64,000 nucleotides of DNA from Sphingomicrobium sp. (GCA_036563485.1 DATCMI010000001.1:2233501-2297500), one strand, 5' to 3'. Counted from the first letter of the stretch, positions 44,770 through 55,518 are shown. Program-made: numbers and translations. Notes: generated from the letters alone by a model not told the origin.

Positions 44770-46842
44770 CTACCAGATGCGGACGCGTTCGGCCGGCGCG
44801 AGATAGAGCTTCTGCCCCGGCTGGACGTTGAACGCCTGGTACCAGGGGTCGAGGTTGCGGACGACGGCGGCCCGCTGCTCCGACGGCGAGTGCGGGTCGG
44901 TGATCAGCCGCTGGCGAAGATTCGCCTCGCGGTAGTTACGCCGCCACACCTGGGCCCAGCCAAGGTAGAAGCGCTGGTCGCCCGTGGTCCCGTCGAGCAC
45001 CGGCGCCGTTCCGCCTGCCAGCGAGTGCTTGTAGGCGTCATAGGCAACGGTCAGGCCGGCAAGATCGCCGATGTTTTCGCCCAGCGTGAAGTTGCCCTTC
45101 ACGAACGCGCCGGGGAAGACCTCATATTTATCGTACTGGGCGGCCAGGGCCTTGCTGGCAGCTTCGAACGCCTTGAGATCGGCTGGAGTCCACCAGTCCC
45201 GAAGCTGACCGGTCTCGTCATATTTCGAGCCCTGGTCGTCAAAGTGGTGGCTGATCTCATGGCCGATGACGGCGCCAATGCCGCCATAGTTGATGGCCGG
45301 GTCGGCGGCTGGATCGAAGAAGGGCGGCTGGAGGATGGCCGCCGGAAAGACGATCTCGCTCATGCCGAAATTGGCATAAGCGTTGACCGTCATCGGAGTC
45401 ATGCCCCACTCCCACTTGCGCACCGGCCCGCCGAGCTTCCCGAAATTATATTCGTGCTCGAACGTGTTCGCCCGCATCGCATTGCCGAGCAGGTCGTCGC
45501 GGCGGATGTCCAGCGCCGCATAGTCCCGCCACTGATCGGGGTAGCCGATCTTGGTCGTGAAGTTCGCAAGCTTGGCCCGAGCCCGAGCCTTCGTTTCCGG
45601 CGCCATCCACGTCAGATTGTCGATCCGCCGGCCCATCGCCGCGACCACGTTGCGGACAAGCTCGTCCGCCGCCGCCTTGGTCTCGGGCGGGAAGTAGCGC
45701 TGCACGTAGATTTTGCTGACTTCGTCGGACAGCGTGCCGGTAGTGAAGGAAACGGCGCGCTTCCAGCGGGCTTCCTGCTCTGGCGTTCCCGACAGCGTCG
45801 TGCCGTAGAAAGCGAAGCTCTCCTTGTCGAACGCCGACGGCAAATAAGCGGAATAGGAATCGAGCGACCGGACCAGCAGATGGTCCTTCAGCACCGAGAT
45901 CGGCGCCTTCGCCACCTGCGCGGCGATGCCGGTGATCGCGCTCGGCTGCTGGACGATCAGGTCAGTGATGTTCGCGCCGCTGTCGCGGAAGTAGGTCGCG
46001 AAGTTGAAGCCCGGCGCCCGGCGCTGAAGCTCGGCGAGCGACATTTTGTTGTAGGTCTTCGTCGCATCGCGGCTTTCGACCTGCGTCCAGTGAGCGCGGG
46101 CAATCGCCGTTTCGAAAGCCATAATCGCCTTGGCGCGCGCCGCTGCATTCGGCTCGCCGGCAAGCGACAGGACGTTCGTCAGGTGCTGGAGATATTTGGC
46201 GCGAATGTCGGCAAGCTTCGGGTCCTTGCTCAGATAATAATCGCGGTCGGGCATACCGAGGCCGCTCTGGACAAGGTTCATCGAATATTGTGTGTTCGTC
46301 TTGTCATCGACGCCGACGTACGAGCCGACGACGGACGAGATACCGAGCCGGTTCGCGCGCGCAGACAGCGCCGCATAATCGCCCTTCCGCGACAGCGACT
46401 TGATGTCGTTCAGCCACGGCTGGAACGGCGTGAGACCCTTCGCCTGGACCGCCGCCTCGTCGAGGAAGCTGGAATAAGCAGCGCCGATCTTGCTGTTGGG
46501 GTCGTTGGCCGCAGCCTTCAGGATCTCCTGGGTCCGCTCGCGCGACAAATCGTCGAGCATGGTGAACATGCCGTAGTTCGACTTGTCCGACGGGATCTGG
46601 GTGGTCTTCGCCCAGGTGCCGTTCGCATATTGGTAAAAATTGTCGCCCGGCAGAACGGTCGTGTCCATGCCTGCCTTGTCGAAGCCGTAGGTGCCGAGCT
46701 GCGGGCCGGGCGCTGCCGGCGGAGCGACGGGGCCGACTGCCGCGTGCTCGGCCGCCGGAGCAACTGCAACGGGCGCCGGCGCCTGCGTCGCGCAACCTGC
46801 AAGCGCGGTCGACGCCAGAACGACGGTGAGAAGCTTACTCAT
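44770..46842 (-). CDS. M13-family (neprilysin-like) metallopeptidase lipoprotein
   Basis: The 690-residue protein has a lipoprotein signal with lipobox LAGC (Cys about residue 18) and an Ala/Pro-rich linker. The M13 N-domain opens with MDTTVLPGDNFYQYANGTW, and the catalytic domain has NAYANFGMSEIVFPAAILQPPFF, zinc motif HEISHHFDD (about residue 528) and ENIGDLAG (about 587) giving the third ligand. The C-terminus ends VRIW, close to the family's conserved C-terminal Trp. It is probably a periplasmic-facing oligopeptidase. It precedes cckA on the same strand. Confidence 0.95.
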   Translation of the reverse strand: MSKLLTVVLASTALAGCATQAPAPVAVAPAAEHAAVGPVAPPAAPGPQLGTYGFDKAGMDTTVLPGDNFYQYANGTWAKTTQIPSDKSNYGMFTMLDDLSRERTQEILKAAANDPNSKIGAAYSSFLDEAAVQAKGLTPFQPWLNDIKSLSRKGDYAALSARANRLGISSVVGSYVGVDDKTNTQYSMNLVQSGLGMPDRDYYLSKDPKLADIRAKYLQHLTNVLSLAGEPNAAARAKAIMAFETAIARAHWTQVESRDATKTYNKMSLAELQRRAPGFNFATYFRDSGANITDLIVQQPSAITGIAAQVAKAPISVLKDHLLVRSLDSYSAYLPSAFDKESFAFYGTTLSGTPEQEARWKRAVSFTTGTLSDEVSKIYVQRYFPPETKAAADELVRNVVAAMGRRIDNLTWMAPETKARARAKLANFTTKIGYPDQWRDYAALDIRRDDLLGNAMRANTFEHEYNFGKLGGPVRKWEWGMTPMTVNAYANFGMSEIVFPAAILQPPFFDPAADPAINYGGIGAVIGHEISHHFDDQGSKYDETGQLRDWWTPADLKAFEAASKALAAQYDKYEVFPGAFVKGNFTLGENIGDLAGLTVAYDAYKHSLAGGTAPVLDGTTGDQRFYLGWAQVWRRNYREANLRQRLITDPHSPSEQRAAVVRNLDPWYQAFNVQPGQKLYLAPAERVRIW

Positions 46843-46925
46843 TACAAATCCCCTCCAAGAAACAGGCGCGTCTTTTGTCTCGCCAAAATTCCCTGCGCAA
46901 GTGCGCCTAAAGGGGATTGAAGGCC

Positions 46926-47471
46926 TCACCGCCCGGCGTGGCGCTGGTCCCAGCGGCTGCGCGCCCAGACACGCCAGGCGAGCGATGCGACGCCGTAACC
47001 GACCAGCGCCGCCAGGGTAGCGATCGTGAGCACCCCCAGCGCGATCGGCCCCGATGCCTCGTGGATCCAGAACAGGAACCGGCCCAGCTCGCTTGAGAAG
47101 CGTTGAGTGGCCTCAGCGTCTACCAGCGGCGAGTCATAGCGCAGCTCCCACAGGCCGAGGCGGTAGGCCGCATAATAGATGGGCGGGATCGTCAAAGGAT
47201 TGACCGCGAGGGTGAAGGCGGCGGCGATCGCGATGTTCGCGCGCGTCGGAATCGCCAGCAGTGCGGCAATCACCGTGTGCATGATCGGGATGAGGACGGC
47301 GACGAATAGCCCGACGGCGACGCCGCGCGGGACGGAACGCCGGGTCATACGCCACAAGGATGAATGACCGAGATATGGAGCGAACGGGCGCAGCAACCGA
47401 TGGCTGTTGAGGCTCTCACGCGTCGGAATGTGGCGCTTCAGCCAGCGCCACCTGCCGCCCCGGTCAGCCAT
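46926..47471 (-). CDS. DUF2062 membrane protein
   Basis: The 181-residue protein matches DUF2062: a basic N-terminus, then [30 protein letters not shown] and [21 protein letters not shown], with three to four predicted spans in total. Function is unknown. It overlaps the smpB 3' end by 8 nt, so it is likely translated with smpB. Confidence 0.9.
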   Translation of the reverse strand: MADRGGRWRWLKRHIPTRESLNSHRLLRPFAPYLGHSSLWRMTRRSVPRGVAVGLFVAVLIPIMHTVIAALLAIPTRANIAIAAAFTLAVNPLTIPPIYYAAYRLGLWELRYDSPLVDAEATQRFSSELGRFLFWIHEASGPIALGVLTIATLAALVGYGVASLAWRVWARSRWDQRHAGR

Positions 47472-47946
47472 TATGGCGAAGCAGCCGCTGCTGCTCCCGC
47501 TTCCAGTCGCGCTCCTTCACCGTTTCGCGCTTATCGTGCACCTTCTTGCCTCGTGCGAGGGCCAGCTCGACCTTCGCGCGGCCGCGGCCGTTGAAATACA
47601 TCGACAGCGGCACGAGGGTCAGGCCCTGGCGTGTGATCGCGCCCTGAAGCTTGGTGATTTCCCGCTGCTTCAGGAGCAGCTTTCGCGCCCGCCGCGGCTC
47701 GTGGTTGAGGCGGTTGCCGTGGCTATATTCCGGAATGTGGCTGTTGATCAGCCAAACCTCTTCACCGTCTACGGTCGCATAGCTCTCGGCGATCGATCCC
47801 TCCCCGCCGCGCAAGGATTTCACTTCCGTGCCGCTGAGCTGAATGCCGGCCTCGAACCGGTCCTCGATGAAATAGTCGAAGCGCGCGCGCCGGTTCTCGG
47901 CGACGACCTTCTGCTTGTCGAACGGCTGGACCGGCGGCTTGGACAT
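47464..47946 (-). CDS. smpB: SsrA-binding protein SmpB
   Basis: The 160-residue trans-translation cofactor binds tmRNA and brings it to stalled ribosomes. [21 protein letters not shown]-type OB-fold, [20 protein letters not shown] and the basic C-terminal tail ([17 protein letters not shown]) are all present. It is 7 nt downstream of dapA. The tmRNA gene is not seen in this window. Confidence 0.96.
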   Translation of the reverse strand: MSKPPVQPFDKQKVVAENRRARFDYFIEDRFEAGIQLSGTEVKSLRGGEGSIAESYATVDGEEVWLINSHIPEYSHGNRLNHEPRRARKLLLKQREITKLQGAITRQGLTLVPLSMYFNGRGRAKVELALARGKKVHDKRETVKERDWKREQQRLLRHNG

Positions 47947-47953
47947 GAGGCGC

Positions 47954-48829
47954 TTAAATCAGCCCCGCATGGTCGAGCGCCGCGTCGACCGCGCGCTTCG
48001 AGGCGTCAGAAGCCTCGACCAGCGGCAGGCGCAGCTCGGCAGGAAATCCGCTCCGGACGCGCGTCAGCGCATATTTGGTCGGCCCGGGCGAGGCGTCGGT
48101 GAAGAGCGCTGCGTGGAGCGGGTAAAGGCGGTCCTGCAGCTTCAGCGCATCGTCCCAGCGCCCTTCCCCCGTGGCTGCCTGGAACTCGGCGCAGAGCTTC
48201 GGCGCTACGTTGGCGCTGACGGAGATGCACCCGACGCCGCCCATGGCGTTGAAGCCCAAGGCCATGTCGTCGTTGCCGCTGAGCTGGATGAAACCTTCGC
48301 CGCATTCGAGCCGCTGGGCCGTGACTCGCCCGAGGTTCCCGGTTGCATCCTTTACGGCAACAATCTTCTCGTGCCTGGCAACGGTGGCCAGCGTTTCCAC
48401 CGAAATGTCGGCCACCGTCCGCGATGGGACGTTGTAGACGACGATCGGGATCGGCGACGCGTCCGCAATCGCCAGGAAATGCGCGGCAAGCCCGGCCTGG
48501 CTTGGCTTGTTGTAATAAGGGACTACCACGAGTGCGGCATCGGCGCCGAGGTCGGCTGCCGTCTTCGCGCGTTCGATAGAGGCCGCCGTCGAATAGGTGC
48601 CGCAGCCGGCGATGACCGGCACCCTCCCCGCCGCCGTGCGCACCGTGATTTCGATGACCTTGCGATGTTCGTCGGCGGTCAGCGTGGCGACCTCGCCCGT
48701 CGTCCCGCACGGCACCAGGCCGTTCGTCCCCTCGGCGATCTGCCAGTCGACGAACTCGGCCAATGTGTCTTCAGCGACACGGCCACCGGAAAAGGGGGTC
48801 ACAAGCGCCGGAATCGAGCCGAAAAACAT
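47954..48829 (-). CDS. dapA: 4-hydroxy-tetrahydrodipicolinate synthase
   Basis: The 291-residue enzyme condenses pyruvate with aspartate semialdehyde in the lysine and diaminopimelate pathway. Motifs are GTTGEVATL near residue 45, [17 protein letters not shown], the Schiff-base Lys in IVAVKDATG (about 162) and GGVGCIS. It heads a dapA-smpB-DUF2062 unit and is divergent from the lytic transglycosylase gene (78 bp apart). Confidence 0.96.
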   Translation of the reverse strand: MFFGSIPALVTPFSGGRVAEDTLAEFVDWQIAEGTNGLVPCGTTGEVATLTADEHRKVIEITVRTAAGRVPVIAGCGTYSTAASIERAKTAADLGADAALVVVPYYNKPSQAGLAAHFLAIADASPIPIVVYNVPSRTVADISVETLATVARHEKIVAVKDATGNLGRVTAQRLECGEGFIQLSGNDDMALGFNAMGGVGCISVSANVAPKLCAEFQAATGEGRWDDALKLQDRLYPLHAALFTDASPGPTKYALTRVRSGFPAELRLPLVEASDASKRAVDAALDHAGLI

Positions 48830-48907
48830 GAACTTGCCTCCGGTTTGGGAGTTGGGGAACGAGCGAGGGGCCGGCGTTCAGGGCCTGATAAGGAGCGGGA
48901 CACCATT

Positions 48908-50881
48908 ATGTCCAGCATGTGGCGTGCTGTCCTGTTTTTGCCGGTTCTGCTGGCGCCCGCAGCGTCGACATCGGCGCAGTCCATGGTTCAGCCCGGCTAT
49001 TCTGCTGCTCCCCCCACGGCTTATGCCGCGCCCAGCGTCGCTTATGCGCTCAATCAGTGGCGCCAGTTGCGGCAGAGCAGCGGATATAGGTTCGCCGACT
49101 ATGCGAACTTCCTGATCGTCAATCCCGATTGGCCGGACGCCGCCAAGATGCGCGCATGGGCCGAAAAGGCGATGCGCCCGGGCGAGAACGGCGCGACGGT
49201 CATGGCCTTCTTCGCGAAGGAGAAGCCGGCGACCGGCAACGGTTGGGCCCGGCTTGCCGAGGCCTATGCTGCCGCCGGTCAGGGGGGCCAGGCCTTCGAG
49301 GCTGCCCGACGCGCCTGGGGTTCGGCAGACCTGGATAGCACCGACGAACAGGCGATCTGGGCCCGCTACGGCCAGAGCTTCTCACGCGCGGACCATGACA
49401 AGCGCGTCGATGCGCTGTTGTTCGCGAAAAAGCCGGACACTGCCGCGCGCTTCGTCGCCCTTGCGAGCCCGGAGCGGCAGGCGTCTTTCGGTGCGCGAGT
49501 GGCCATGCTTCAGAACGGCACCGATGCCGAAGCGCGCTACCGCGCAGTCATCGCTCATGTGACGCGAGACGCCGGCCTGATGATGGACCGGGCGAGGTAT
49601 CTCCGCGCTCAGAACTTCAGTGCCGCGGCGCAGACGCTCGCTGCCCGCGATCATCAGTTCGTGTACAAGCCCGCCGATCCGGAGCGCTTCTATGAAATGA
49701 TGCTACTGCTGGCGCAGGACGCCGCGGACGCAAGGCAGTGGCAGACCGTCTACAACATCACTCGCCAGATCGACGACGTGCTCCCCGCGGGCGCATCGGT
49801 GGCCGATCAGCCGCTGGGCGTGCGCGACGAATATACCAGCCTGGCCTGGCTCGGTGGGATCACCGCACTCGACCGGATGCACCAGCCGGCGCGCGCTGTC
49901 GCTCTCTTCGACCGGTACGCCCGCGGCGGCCGCTCGCTTCAGGTCCAAACCAAGGGCGATTATTGGGCCGGCCGTGCCGCCGCGCGCGCGAACAACATGC
50001 AGGCGGCCAACAGCTACTTCCAGCGCGCCGCCGGCCATCCGGATCTGTTCTACGGCCAGCTCGCGCTGGAGCGGCTCGGCCGGGCCGTGCCGGTGCCGGC
50101 GGCAGCGATGCCCCAATATTCGACCACTTCGGTCCAGCGGGCGGCCTTCTCCAACCGTCGCCTGGTTCAGGCGCTGAGGCTGCTCGGGCAGCAGGGCCGC
50201 TCCAGCGAACAGGCGCTGTTCGTGCAGGCGCTCGGGCGAGCGCTCGACAATGACGCCGACCGGATGCTCGCGCTCGAGCTCGCGCAGCAACTCGGGCGGC
50301 AGGACATCCCGGTGTGGGTCGCACGGCAGGCCCGGATCAAGGGGTCGAGCTTCTACTATCGACAGGCCTATCCGACCCTGAACGCTTCAGTGTCGGGCAG
50401 CATCTGGCCCCTCGCGCACGGGATCAGCCGCCAGGAAAGCTCGTTCGATCCATATGCGGTCAGTCATGCGGGCGCCCGCGGCATCATGCAGCTGATGCCC
50501 GGCACCGCCCGCGAGCAGGCAGGCAAAATGGGGCTTGGCTATGACGGCTCGCGGCTCCTCACTGACCCCAGCTATAACGTGACGCTGGGCTCCGCCTACA
50601 TCCAGCGCATGCTTAACATTTGGGACGGCAACGTGCCCATGGCGGTGGCGAGCTACAACGCCGGCTCCGGCAACGTCAGCAAATGGGTGCGCCGTTACGG
50701 CGACCCGCGCGGTGCCGTCGACGTCGTCGGGTGGATCGAGGCGATCCCGTTCCTGGAGACGCGCGGCTATGTGCAGCGCGTGGTCGAAAATAGCGTCGTC
50801 TATGACGCCATGCGCACCGGCCAGCCGCAGCAGACGTCGATGCACGTGTCGCGCTATCTTGGGAAGAACCGCCCCGGCTGA
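48908..50881 (+). CDS. Soluble lytic murein transglycosylase (Slt70-like)
   Basis: The 657-residue periplasmic enzyme has a signal peptide (about residues 1-24), a long alpha-helical superhelical domain (30-480) and an SLT catalytic domain with ISRQESSFDPYAVSHAGARGIMQLMPGTA (catalytic Glu about 509), SYNAGSGNV and GYVQRVVEN. It cleaves glycan strands to 1,6-anhydromuropeptides. AAGGAG lies 12 nt before the ATG at 48908. The open frame extends far upstream, but that part is only antisense of dapA. Confidence 0.94.
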   Translation: MSSMWRAVLFLPVLLAPAASTSAQSMVQPGYSAAPPTAYAAPSVAYALNQWRQLRQSSGYRFADYANFLIVNPDWPDAAKMRAWAEKAMRPGENGATVMAFFAKEKPATGNGWARLAEAYAAAGQGGQAFEAARRAWGSADLDSTDEQAIWARYGQSFSRADHDKRVDALLFAKKPDTAARFVALASPERQASFGARVAMLQNGTDAEARYRAVIAHVTRDAGLMMDRARYLRAQNFSAAAQTLAARDHQFVYKPADPERFYEMMLLLAQDAADARQWQTVYNITRQIDDVLPAGASVADQPLGVRDEYTSLAWLGGITALDRMHQPARAVALFDRYARGGRSLQVQTKGDYWAGRAAARANNMQAANSYFQRAAGHPDLFYGQLALERLGRAVPVPAAAMPQYSTTSVQRAAFSNRRLVQALRLLGQQGRSSEQALFVQALGRALDNDADRMLALELAQQLGRQDIPVWVARQARIKGSSFYYRQAYPTLNASVSGSIWPLAHGISRQESSFDPYAVSHAGARGIMQLMPGTAREQAGKMGLGYDGSRLLTDPSYNVTLGSAYIQRMLNIWDGNVPMAVASYNAGSGNVSKWVRRYGDPRGAVDVVGWIEAIPFLETRGYVQRVVENSVVYDAMRTGQPQQTSMHVSRYLGKNRPG

Positions 50882-50893
50882 TAGCAGGCGGGC

Positions 50894-51382
50894 ATGGCCG
50901 GTCCCCCGCCCCGTTTCATCACGCCGCAAGGGTTCGCGCGCATTCGCGCCGAATATGACGAACTGTTCTCGACCGAACGGCCGAAGCTGGTCGAAACGAT
51001 CAGCTGGGCCGCGGCCAATGGCGACCGATCTGAAAACGGCGATTACATCTACGGCCGCAAACGCCTGCGCGAGATCGACCGGCGTCTCGGCTATCTCGCC
51101 AAGGTGATGAAACAGGCGAAGGTCGTGGACCCGAGCTCGCAGTCGACCGACCAGGTGCGGTTCGGCGCGACGGTCGAACTGGCTGACGAGGACGACAACC
51201 GCCGCACCCTGACGATTGTCGGGGACGACGAAGCCGACGCGTCGGCGGGCCGGATTGGGTGGAGCGCTCCGCTCACTCGCGCGCTTGTCGGCGCCCGCAT
51301 CGGCGACGAACGGGTCGTGCGCTTGCCCGCAGGCGAGAAAAGCTACGAGGTGATGGCGATCAGCTATCCCGGCGGCGCTTAG
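50894..51382 (+). CDS. greB: Transcription elongation factor GreB-type
   Basis: The 162-residue protein has the Gre coiled coil with the acidic tip GDRSENGDYIYGRKRLREIDRR and a C-terminal FKBP-like domain (VELADEDDNRRTLTIVG, ending [10 protein letters not shown]). It rescues backtracked RNA polymerase. The basic YGRKRLREID stretch points to GreB rather than GreA. It starts 12 nt after the lytic transglycosylase stop and overlaps the CPBP gene tail to tail. Confidence 0.93.
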   Translation: MAGPPPRFITPQGFARIRAEYDELFSTERPKLVETISWAAANGDRSENGDYIYGRKRLREIDRRLGYLAKVMKQAKVVDPSSQSTDQVRFGATVELADEDDNRRTLTIVGDDEADASAGRIGWSAPLTRALVGARIGDERVVRLPAGEKSYEVMAISYPGGA

Positions 51383-52121
51383 GGATCGCGAGCAGCAGGC
51401 CCGCGATAAGCAGATGAATTGCCGCCGTTTCGAGCCGGAACGCGTCGGTTCCGCTAATGTCCAGCGGCACGAGTGCGGCGCCGCCGTTCCAGCCGAGGTG
51501 GAGGCCGAACGCGGCCCACAGGGAATTCAGGCGCCACGCTGCAAGTGCATAAGCGATCCCCATGCAAAACAGGCGGACCTGTTCGGTAACTCCCCAGTCG
51601 AAGCGCCAGACATGGTTGAGCATGAACATCAAAGCGCTGATGCTGACGAGCAGCCACGCGGGGCGCGCCCCCCGTGCCGCAAAAAGCGGAAAGCCCCGGG
51701 TCAGGATGTCCTCGGCCAAGGCGGGAATCGCGCCGATCGCGAGCGCCATTGAGAAGCTTCCGAGCAAACTGCCCGCCGTGCCGGCCGCGTCGTCAGTCGC
51801 AATGCCGCTTGCGACGGCAAGAGCCCCTGCGGCGAAGCGGCAGGCGGTCGCCAGGAGAAGGCCCGCAAGGATGATCGGCAACGTCGATCGATCGAAGCTC
51901 AGCCCGAACGGGTCGGGAAGCGACCGCCGCGCCAGCCACCAGGACGCCAGGAAGGCCACCAGCAGCGACATCGCCATGAGAGTGGGACCCAAAGGTCCGC
52001 CGAACTCGAAACGCTCCTGGAGCCCCACCGCGGCTTGATAGGGAATCCAGACAGCAAGGAACGCGCACGCCAGCACGCCCCAGGCAGGCCGCGCGGCGCC
52101 CGAAGCCTTATTCCTGTGCAA
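51360..52121 (-). CDS. CPBP-family intramembrane protease with a variant motif
   Basis: The 253-residue protein has about seven spans and the CPBP (Abi/Rce1) motifs: motif 1 [12 protein letters not shown], motif 2 FMLNHVWR and motif 3 GLHLGWN. The canonical motif 1 is EExxxR; here it is EDxxxR. The start appears to be TTG at 52121, overlapping aspS by 14 nt; GTG at 52076 would give 238 residues. The substrate is unknown. Confidence 0.85.
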   Translation of the reverse strand: MHRNKASGAARPAWGVLACAFLAVWIPYQAAVGLQERFEFGGPLGPTLMAMSLLVAFLASWWLARRSLPDPFGLSFDRSTLPIILAGLLLATACRFAAGALAVASGIATDDAAGTAGSLLGSFSMALAIGAIPALAEDILTRGFPLFAARGARPAWLLVSISALMFMLNHVWRFDWGVTEQVRLFCMGIAYALAAWRLNSLWAAFGLHLGWNGGAALVPLDISGTDAFRLETAAIHLLIAGLLLAIPKRRRDS

Positions 52122-53928
52122 CCGCCTTCGCCGGGTTCGCTGCAGCAGGTTGGGCCGTCTCGCCCACGACCTTGATGTGCAGCTCCTTCAGCTGCTTGGC
52201 CGTGACGGCCGACGGCGCGTTCATCATCAGGTCCTCGGCCTTCTGGTTCATCGGGAAGAGGATGACTTCACGAATGTTCGGCTCGTCGGCGAGGAGCATG
52301 ACGATACGGTCTATGCCCGGCGCCGAACCGCCGTGGGGCGGAGCGCCGAACTTGAAGGCGTTGATCATGCCCGAAAAATTGGTGTCGACGTCCTGCTGCG
52401 AGTAGCCGGCGATCTCGAACGCCTTGTACATGATGTCCGGCCGGTGGTTCCGGATCGCGCCCGAGCTCAACTCGATGCCGTTGCAGACGATGTCATATTG
52501 CCAGGCGAGGATGTCGAGCGGGTCCTTGCTCTCCAGCGCTTCCATCCCGCCCTGCGGCATCGAGAATGGATTGTGGCTGAAGTCGACCTTCTTCGCGTCC
52601 TCGTCATATTCGTACATCGGAAAGTCGACGATCCAGCAGAAGCGGAACGCACCCTGCTCGATGAGGCCGAGCTGCTCGGCAACGCGGGTGCGCGCGGCGC
52701 CCGCGAGCTTCGCTGCTTCGATTTCCTTGCCCGCCGCGAAGAAGATGCCGTCGTCGGGACCAAGGCCCATCGCTTCGGCAATGCGGTTCATACCCTCTTC
52801 GCCGTGGTTCTTGGCGATCGGCCCGCCCCATTCGCCACCCTTGCGCGTCGCATAGCCGAGGCCTGCATAGCCCTCGCCGCGAGCCCATTCGTTCATGTCG
52901 TCGAAGAACTTGCGGCTCTTCTCTGCCGTGGCGGGTGCCGGGACGGCGCGCACGACCATGCCCTTGTCGACCAAGCCGGCGAACAGGCCGAAGCCGGAAC
53001 CGCGGAACTGATCGGTGACGTCGGTGATCAGCAGCGGATTGCGAAGGTCGGGCTTGTCGCTGCCATATTTCAGCAGCGCTTCCTTGTACGGGATGCGCGG
53101 ATATTCACCGGCGGGCGTGACGGTCATCCCGTTCGCGAATTCCTGGAACACGCCTGACAGCACGGGCTCGATCGCCGCGAAGACATCGTCCTGGGTGACG
53201 AAGCTCATTTCAAAATCGAGCTGGTAGAATTCGCCGGGGCTGCGGTCCGCACGCGCGTCTTCGTCCCGGAAGCAGGGCGCGATCTGGAAATAGCGGTCGA
53301 AGCCCGCCACCATGATCAGCTGCTTGAACATCTGCGGCGCCTGCGGAAGCGCGTAGAACTTGCCTGGATGGACACGGCTCGGGACGAGATAGTCGCGGGC
53401 GCCCTCGGGCGAGCTGGCGGTGAGGATCGGCGTCTGGAACTCGGTGAAGCCCTGGTCGATCATCCGGCGGCGGATCGACGCGATCACCGCCGAGCGGAGC
53501 ATGATGTTCGCGTGAACCTTCTCGCGGCGCAGGTCGAGGTAGCGGTTCTTGAGGCGGATCTCCTCAGGATATTCGGCATCGCCGGCGACCGGCATCGGCA
53601 GCTCGGCGGCCTGCGACTGGATCTCTACCCCTCGGGCGAACACTTCGATGTCGCCGGTCGCGAGGTTGGCGTTGGTGGTCCCCGTCGCGCGCGCCTTTAC
53701 CGTTCCGTCGATGGTGACGACCGACTCGACCCGCAGCTTGTCGAGCACCGGAAGCGCCGGACTGTCGGTATCGGCGACGATCTGCGTGATGCCATAATGG
53801 TCGCGCAGGTCGATGAAGAGCACGCCGCCATGGTCCCGCTTGCGGTGGATCCAGCCCGAAAGCCTGACGGTCTCACCGACGTCGCTATCGCGAAGCTCGG
53901 CGCAAGTATGGGTACGATAGGCGTGCAT
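52108..53928 (-). CDS. aspS: Aspartate-tRNA ligase
   Basis: The 606-residue bacterial-type class II synthetase has an N-terminal OB anticodon domain ([26 protein letters not shown]), motif 2 region [24 protein letters not shown], the bacterial GAD insertion (about residues 290-420) and motif 3 [18 protein letters not shown]. It may be non-discriminating, but that cannot be read here. I start at MHAYRTHT; the frame extends 26 codons upstream without support. Confidence 0.96.
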   Translation of the reverse strand: MHAYRTHTCAELRDSDVGETVRLSGWIHRKRDHGGVLFIDLRDHYGITQIVADTDSPALPVLDKLRVESVVTIDGTVKARATGTTNANLATGDIEVFARGVEIQSQAAELPMPVAGDAEYPEEIRLKNRYLDLRREKVHANIMLRSAVIASIRRRMIDQGFTEFQTPILTASSPEGARDYLVPSRVHPGKFYALPQAPQMFKQLIMVAGFDRYFQIAPCFRDEDARADRSPGEFYQLDFEMSFVTQDDVFAAIEPVLSGVFQEFANGMTVTPAGEYPRIPYKEALLKYGSDKPDLRNPLLITDVTDQFRGSGFGLFAGLVDKGMVVRAVPAPATAEKSRKFFDDMNEWARGEGYAGLGYATRKGGEWGGPIAKNHGEEGMNRIAEAMGLGPDDGIFFAAGKEIEAAKLAGAARTRVAEQLGLIEQGAFRFCWIVDFPMYEYDEDAKKVDFSHNPFSMPQGGMEALESKDPLDILAWQYDIVCNGIELSSGAIRNHRPDIMYKAFEIAGYSQQDVDTNFSGMINAFKFGAPPHGGSAPGIDRIVMLLADEPNIREVILFPMNQKAEDLMMNAPSAVTAKQLKELHIKVVGETAQPAAANPAKAVAQE

Positions 53929-54041
53929 GAGGGACTTGGGCCTTCTGGTTCCGTGATGGGCGGGAAAACGCGCGCCGCGCTTCACGTGCCACTCTCTTTT
54001 TGTCAACCCGACAGGGCGCGGCTATGGGCTCGCCCAGAACC

Positions 54042-55229
54042 ATGCATATCCATCCCCTGATTACAAAATCCGACGACCTCAAGGCTCTCGTCGACCGGCT
54101 CTCCACCCATGATTTCATCGCCGTGGACACCGAGTTCATGCGCGAGAATACCTATTGGCCGGAGCTGTGCCTGATCCAGGTCGCCAGCATCGACGAGGCG
54201 GCCGCGGTCGACCCGATGGCCGACGGCCTCGATCTTAAGCCGCTGCTCGACCTGTTCGTCGAGAATGCGGAGGTCCTGAAGGTCTTCCATGCCGGCGGCC
54301 AGGACCTCGAGATCATCCACAATCTCACGGGCAAGGTCCCCCACCCTTTGTTCGACACGCAGATCGCGGCCATGGCACTCGGCCATGGCGAGCAGATCGG
54401 CTATTCGAACCTGATCGAAAGCCTGCTCGGCCACAGCCTCGACAAGGGCGCGCGCTTCACCGACTGGAGCCGCAGGCCGCTCGACAAGCGCCAGATCGAC
54501 TATGCCATCGCCGACGTCACCCACCTCGCGGCCGTGTTCCCGCGGATGGTGGAGAAATTGCGCCGGAGCGGGCGCGGCGCCTGGCTCGACGAGGAGATGG
54601 AGCGGCTCGCCGACCCATCGAGCTTCGCCTTCCCGCCCAGCGATGCGTGGAAGCGGCTGAAACTGCCGAGCCGAAACCCGACAGTGCTGGGGCGGCTGAA
54701 GGCCGTCGCAGCCTGGCGCGAAACCGAAGCGCGGTCGAAGAACCTGCCGCGCGGACGCATCATCAAGGATGACACGCTGAACGAAATCGTTCTCCACCCG
54801 CCCAAGACCCAGGACGATTTGGGACGGGTGCGCGGGCTTTCGGCCGGCTGGAAGAACAATGACATCGGCAGCCGTCTCATGGCGGCGGTTGAAGGTGCCA
54901 AGCCGCTGTCGAACGACGAAATGCCGGATCGAGAGCCCAAGCGCCCCGGGCTTACCAAAGATGCCGCGCTGGTCAGCGACCTTCTGAAGCTCCTGTTGAA
55001 GATCCGCGCGAAGGAGACGGGTGTCGCTGCGCGCTTGATCGCCCGGTCAGACGACCTCGAGGCGCTTGCCGCGGGCGTACGCAAGAACCTGAACATCCTC
55101 AATGGCTGGCGGTTCGAGCAATTCGGCAAGGACGCACTCGACCTCGTCGAGGGCCGCCTCGCCTTTGCGATCGAGAATGGAAAGCTCAAGATGAGCCGGG
55201 TGCGCGATGAAGAGGTGGTCGATGCGTAA
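54042..55229 (+). CDS. rnd: Ribonuclease D
   Basis: The 395-residue DEDDy 3'-5' exonuclease trims tRNA 3' ends. Exo I is FIAVDTEFMREN, Exo II is VFHAGGQDLEII and Exo III is YAIADVTHL; an HRDC domain follows (AWRETEARSKNLPRGRIIKDDTL). I start at MHIHPLITKSDDL; ATG 54024 is an alternative. It is divergent from aspS and overlaps the next gene by 8 nt. Confidence 0.94.
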   Translation: MHIHPLITKSDDLKALVDRLSTHDFIAVDTEFMRENTYWPELCLIQVASIDEAAAVDPMADGLDLKPLLDLFVENAEVLKVFHAGGQDLEIIHNLTGKVPHPLFDTQIAAMALGHGEQIGYSNLIESLLGHSLDKGARFTDWSRRPLDKRQIDYAIADVTHLAAVFPRMVEKLRRSGRGAWLDEEMERLADPSSFAFPPSDAWKRLKLPSRNPTVLGRLKAVAAWRETEARSKNLPRGRIIKDDTLNEIVLHPPKTQDDLGRVRGLSAGWKNNDIGSRLMAAVEGAKPLSNDEMPDREPKRPGLTKDAALVSDLLKLLLKIRAKETGVAARLIARSDDLEALAAGVRKNLNILNGWRFEQFGKDALDLVEGRLAFAIENGKLKMSRVRDEEVVDA

Positions 55230-55518
55230 GCTGCCGCTACTGCTGCTGTCCGGCGTCGCCACCGGATGCGCCACTGTACCTGCCGAGCCGCAGGTCCGCG
55301 GAGAGACGCCGGGGCGCACCTGCAGCAGCGATGGGGCAGCTCAGTTCGTCGGCCAGCTTGCGTCGCAGGAGAGCGGCACCGCGATCCTTCGCGCCACCAA
55401 TGCGGCCAAGCTGCGCTGGGCGCCTCCGGGCGTGATGCTGACCATGGACTTCCGCGCCGACCGGGTGACTGTCAGGACCGGCCCCGACGGAAAGATCACC
55501 GCCGTCAACTGCGGCTAG
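55222..55518 (+). CDS. Lipoprotein of the peptidase inhibitor I78 family
   Basis: The 98-residue protein has a lipoprotein signal with lipobox ATGC (Cys about residue 16) and a C-terminal I78 domain: FVGQLASQESGTAIL, RWAPPGVMLTMDFRADRV and GKITAVNCG. I78 proteins inhibit serine proteases such as elastase, so it may guard the envelope. An in-frame ATG at 55207 is an alternative start. The stop TAG shares CTAG with the hda stop on the other strand. Confidence 0.85.
   Translation: MRKLPLLLLSGVATGCATVPAEPQVRGETPGRTCSSDGAAQFVGQLASQESGTAILRATNAAKLRWAPPGVMLTMDFRADRVTVRTGPDGKITAVNCG

Noticed and set aside
44890-46920. 676-codon plus-strand open frame opposite the M13 peptidase
   Set aside because: Its composition (His, Arg, Asp, Val) is that of an antisense frame, and the opposite strand encodes a complete, motif-bearing metallopeptidase.
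48862-48886. GGAAC followed by CGTT upstream of the lytic transglycosylase
   Set aside because: The spacing is only 14 nt, outside the 16-17 nt of EcfG promoters.
47915-48907. Upstream part of a 988-codon plus-strand open frame ending with the lytic transglycosylase
   Set aside because: The first 330 codons are antisense to dapA and Arg/Gly/His-rich without family signature. The true protein begins with a signal peptide at 48908.
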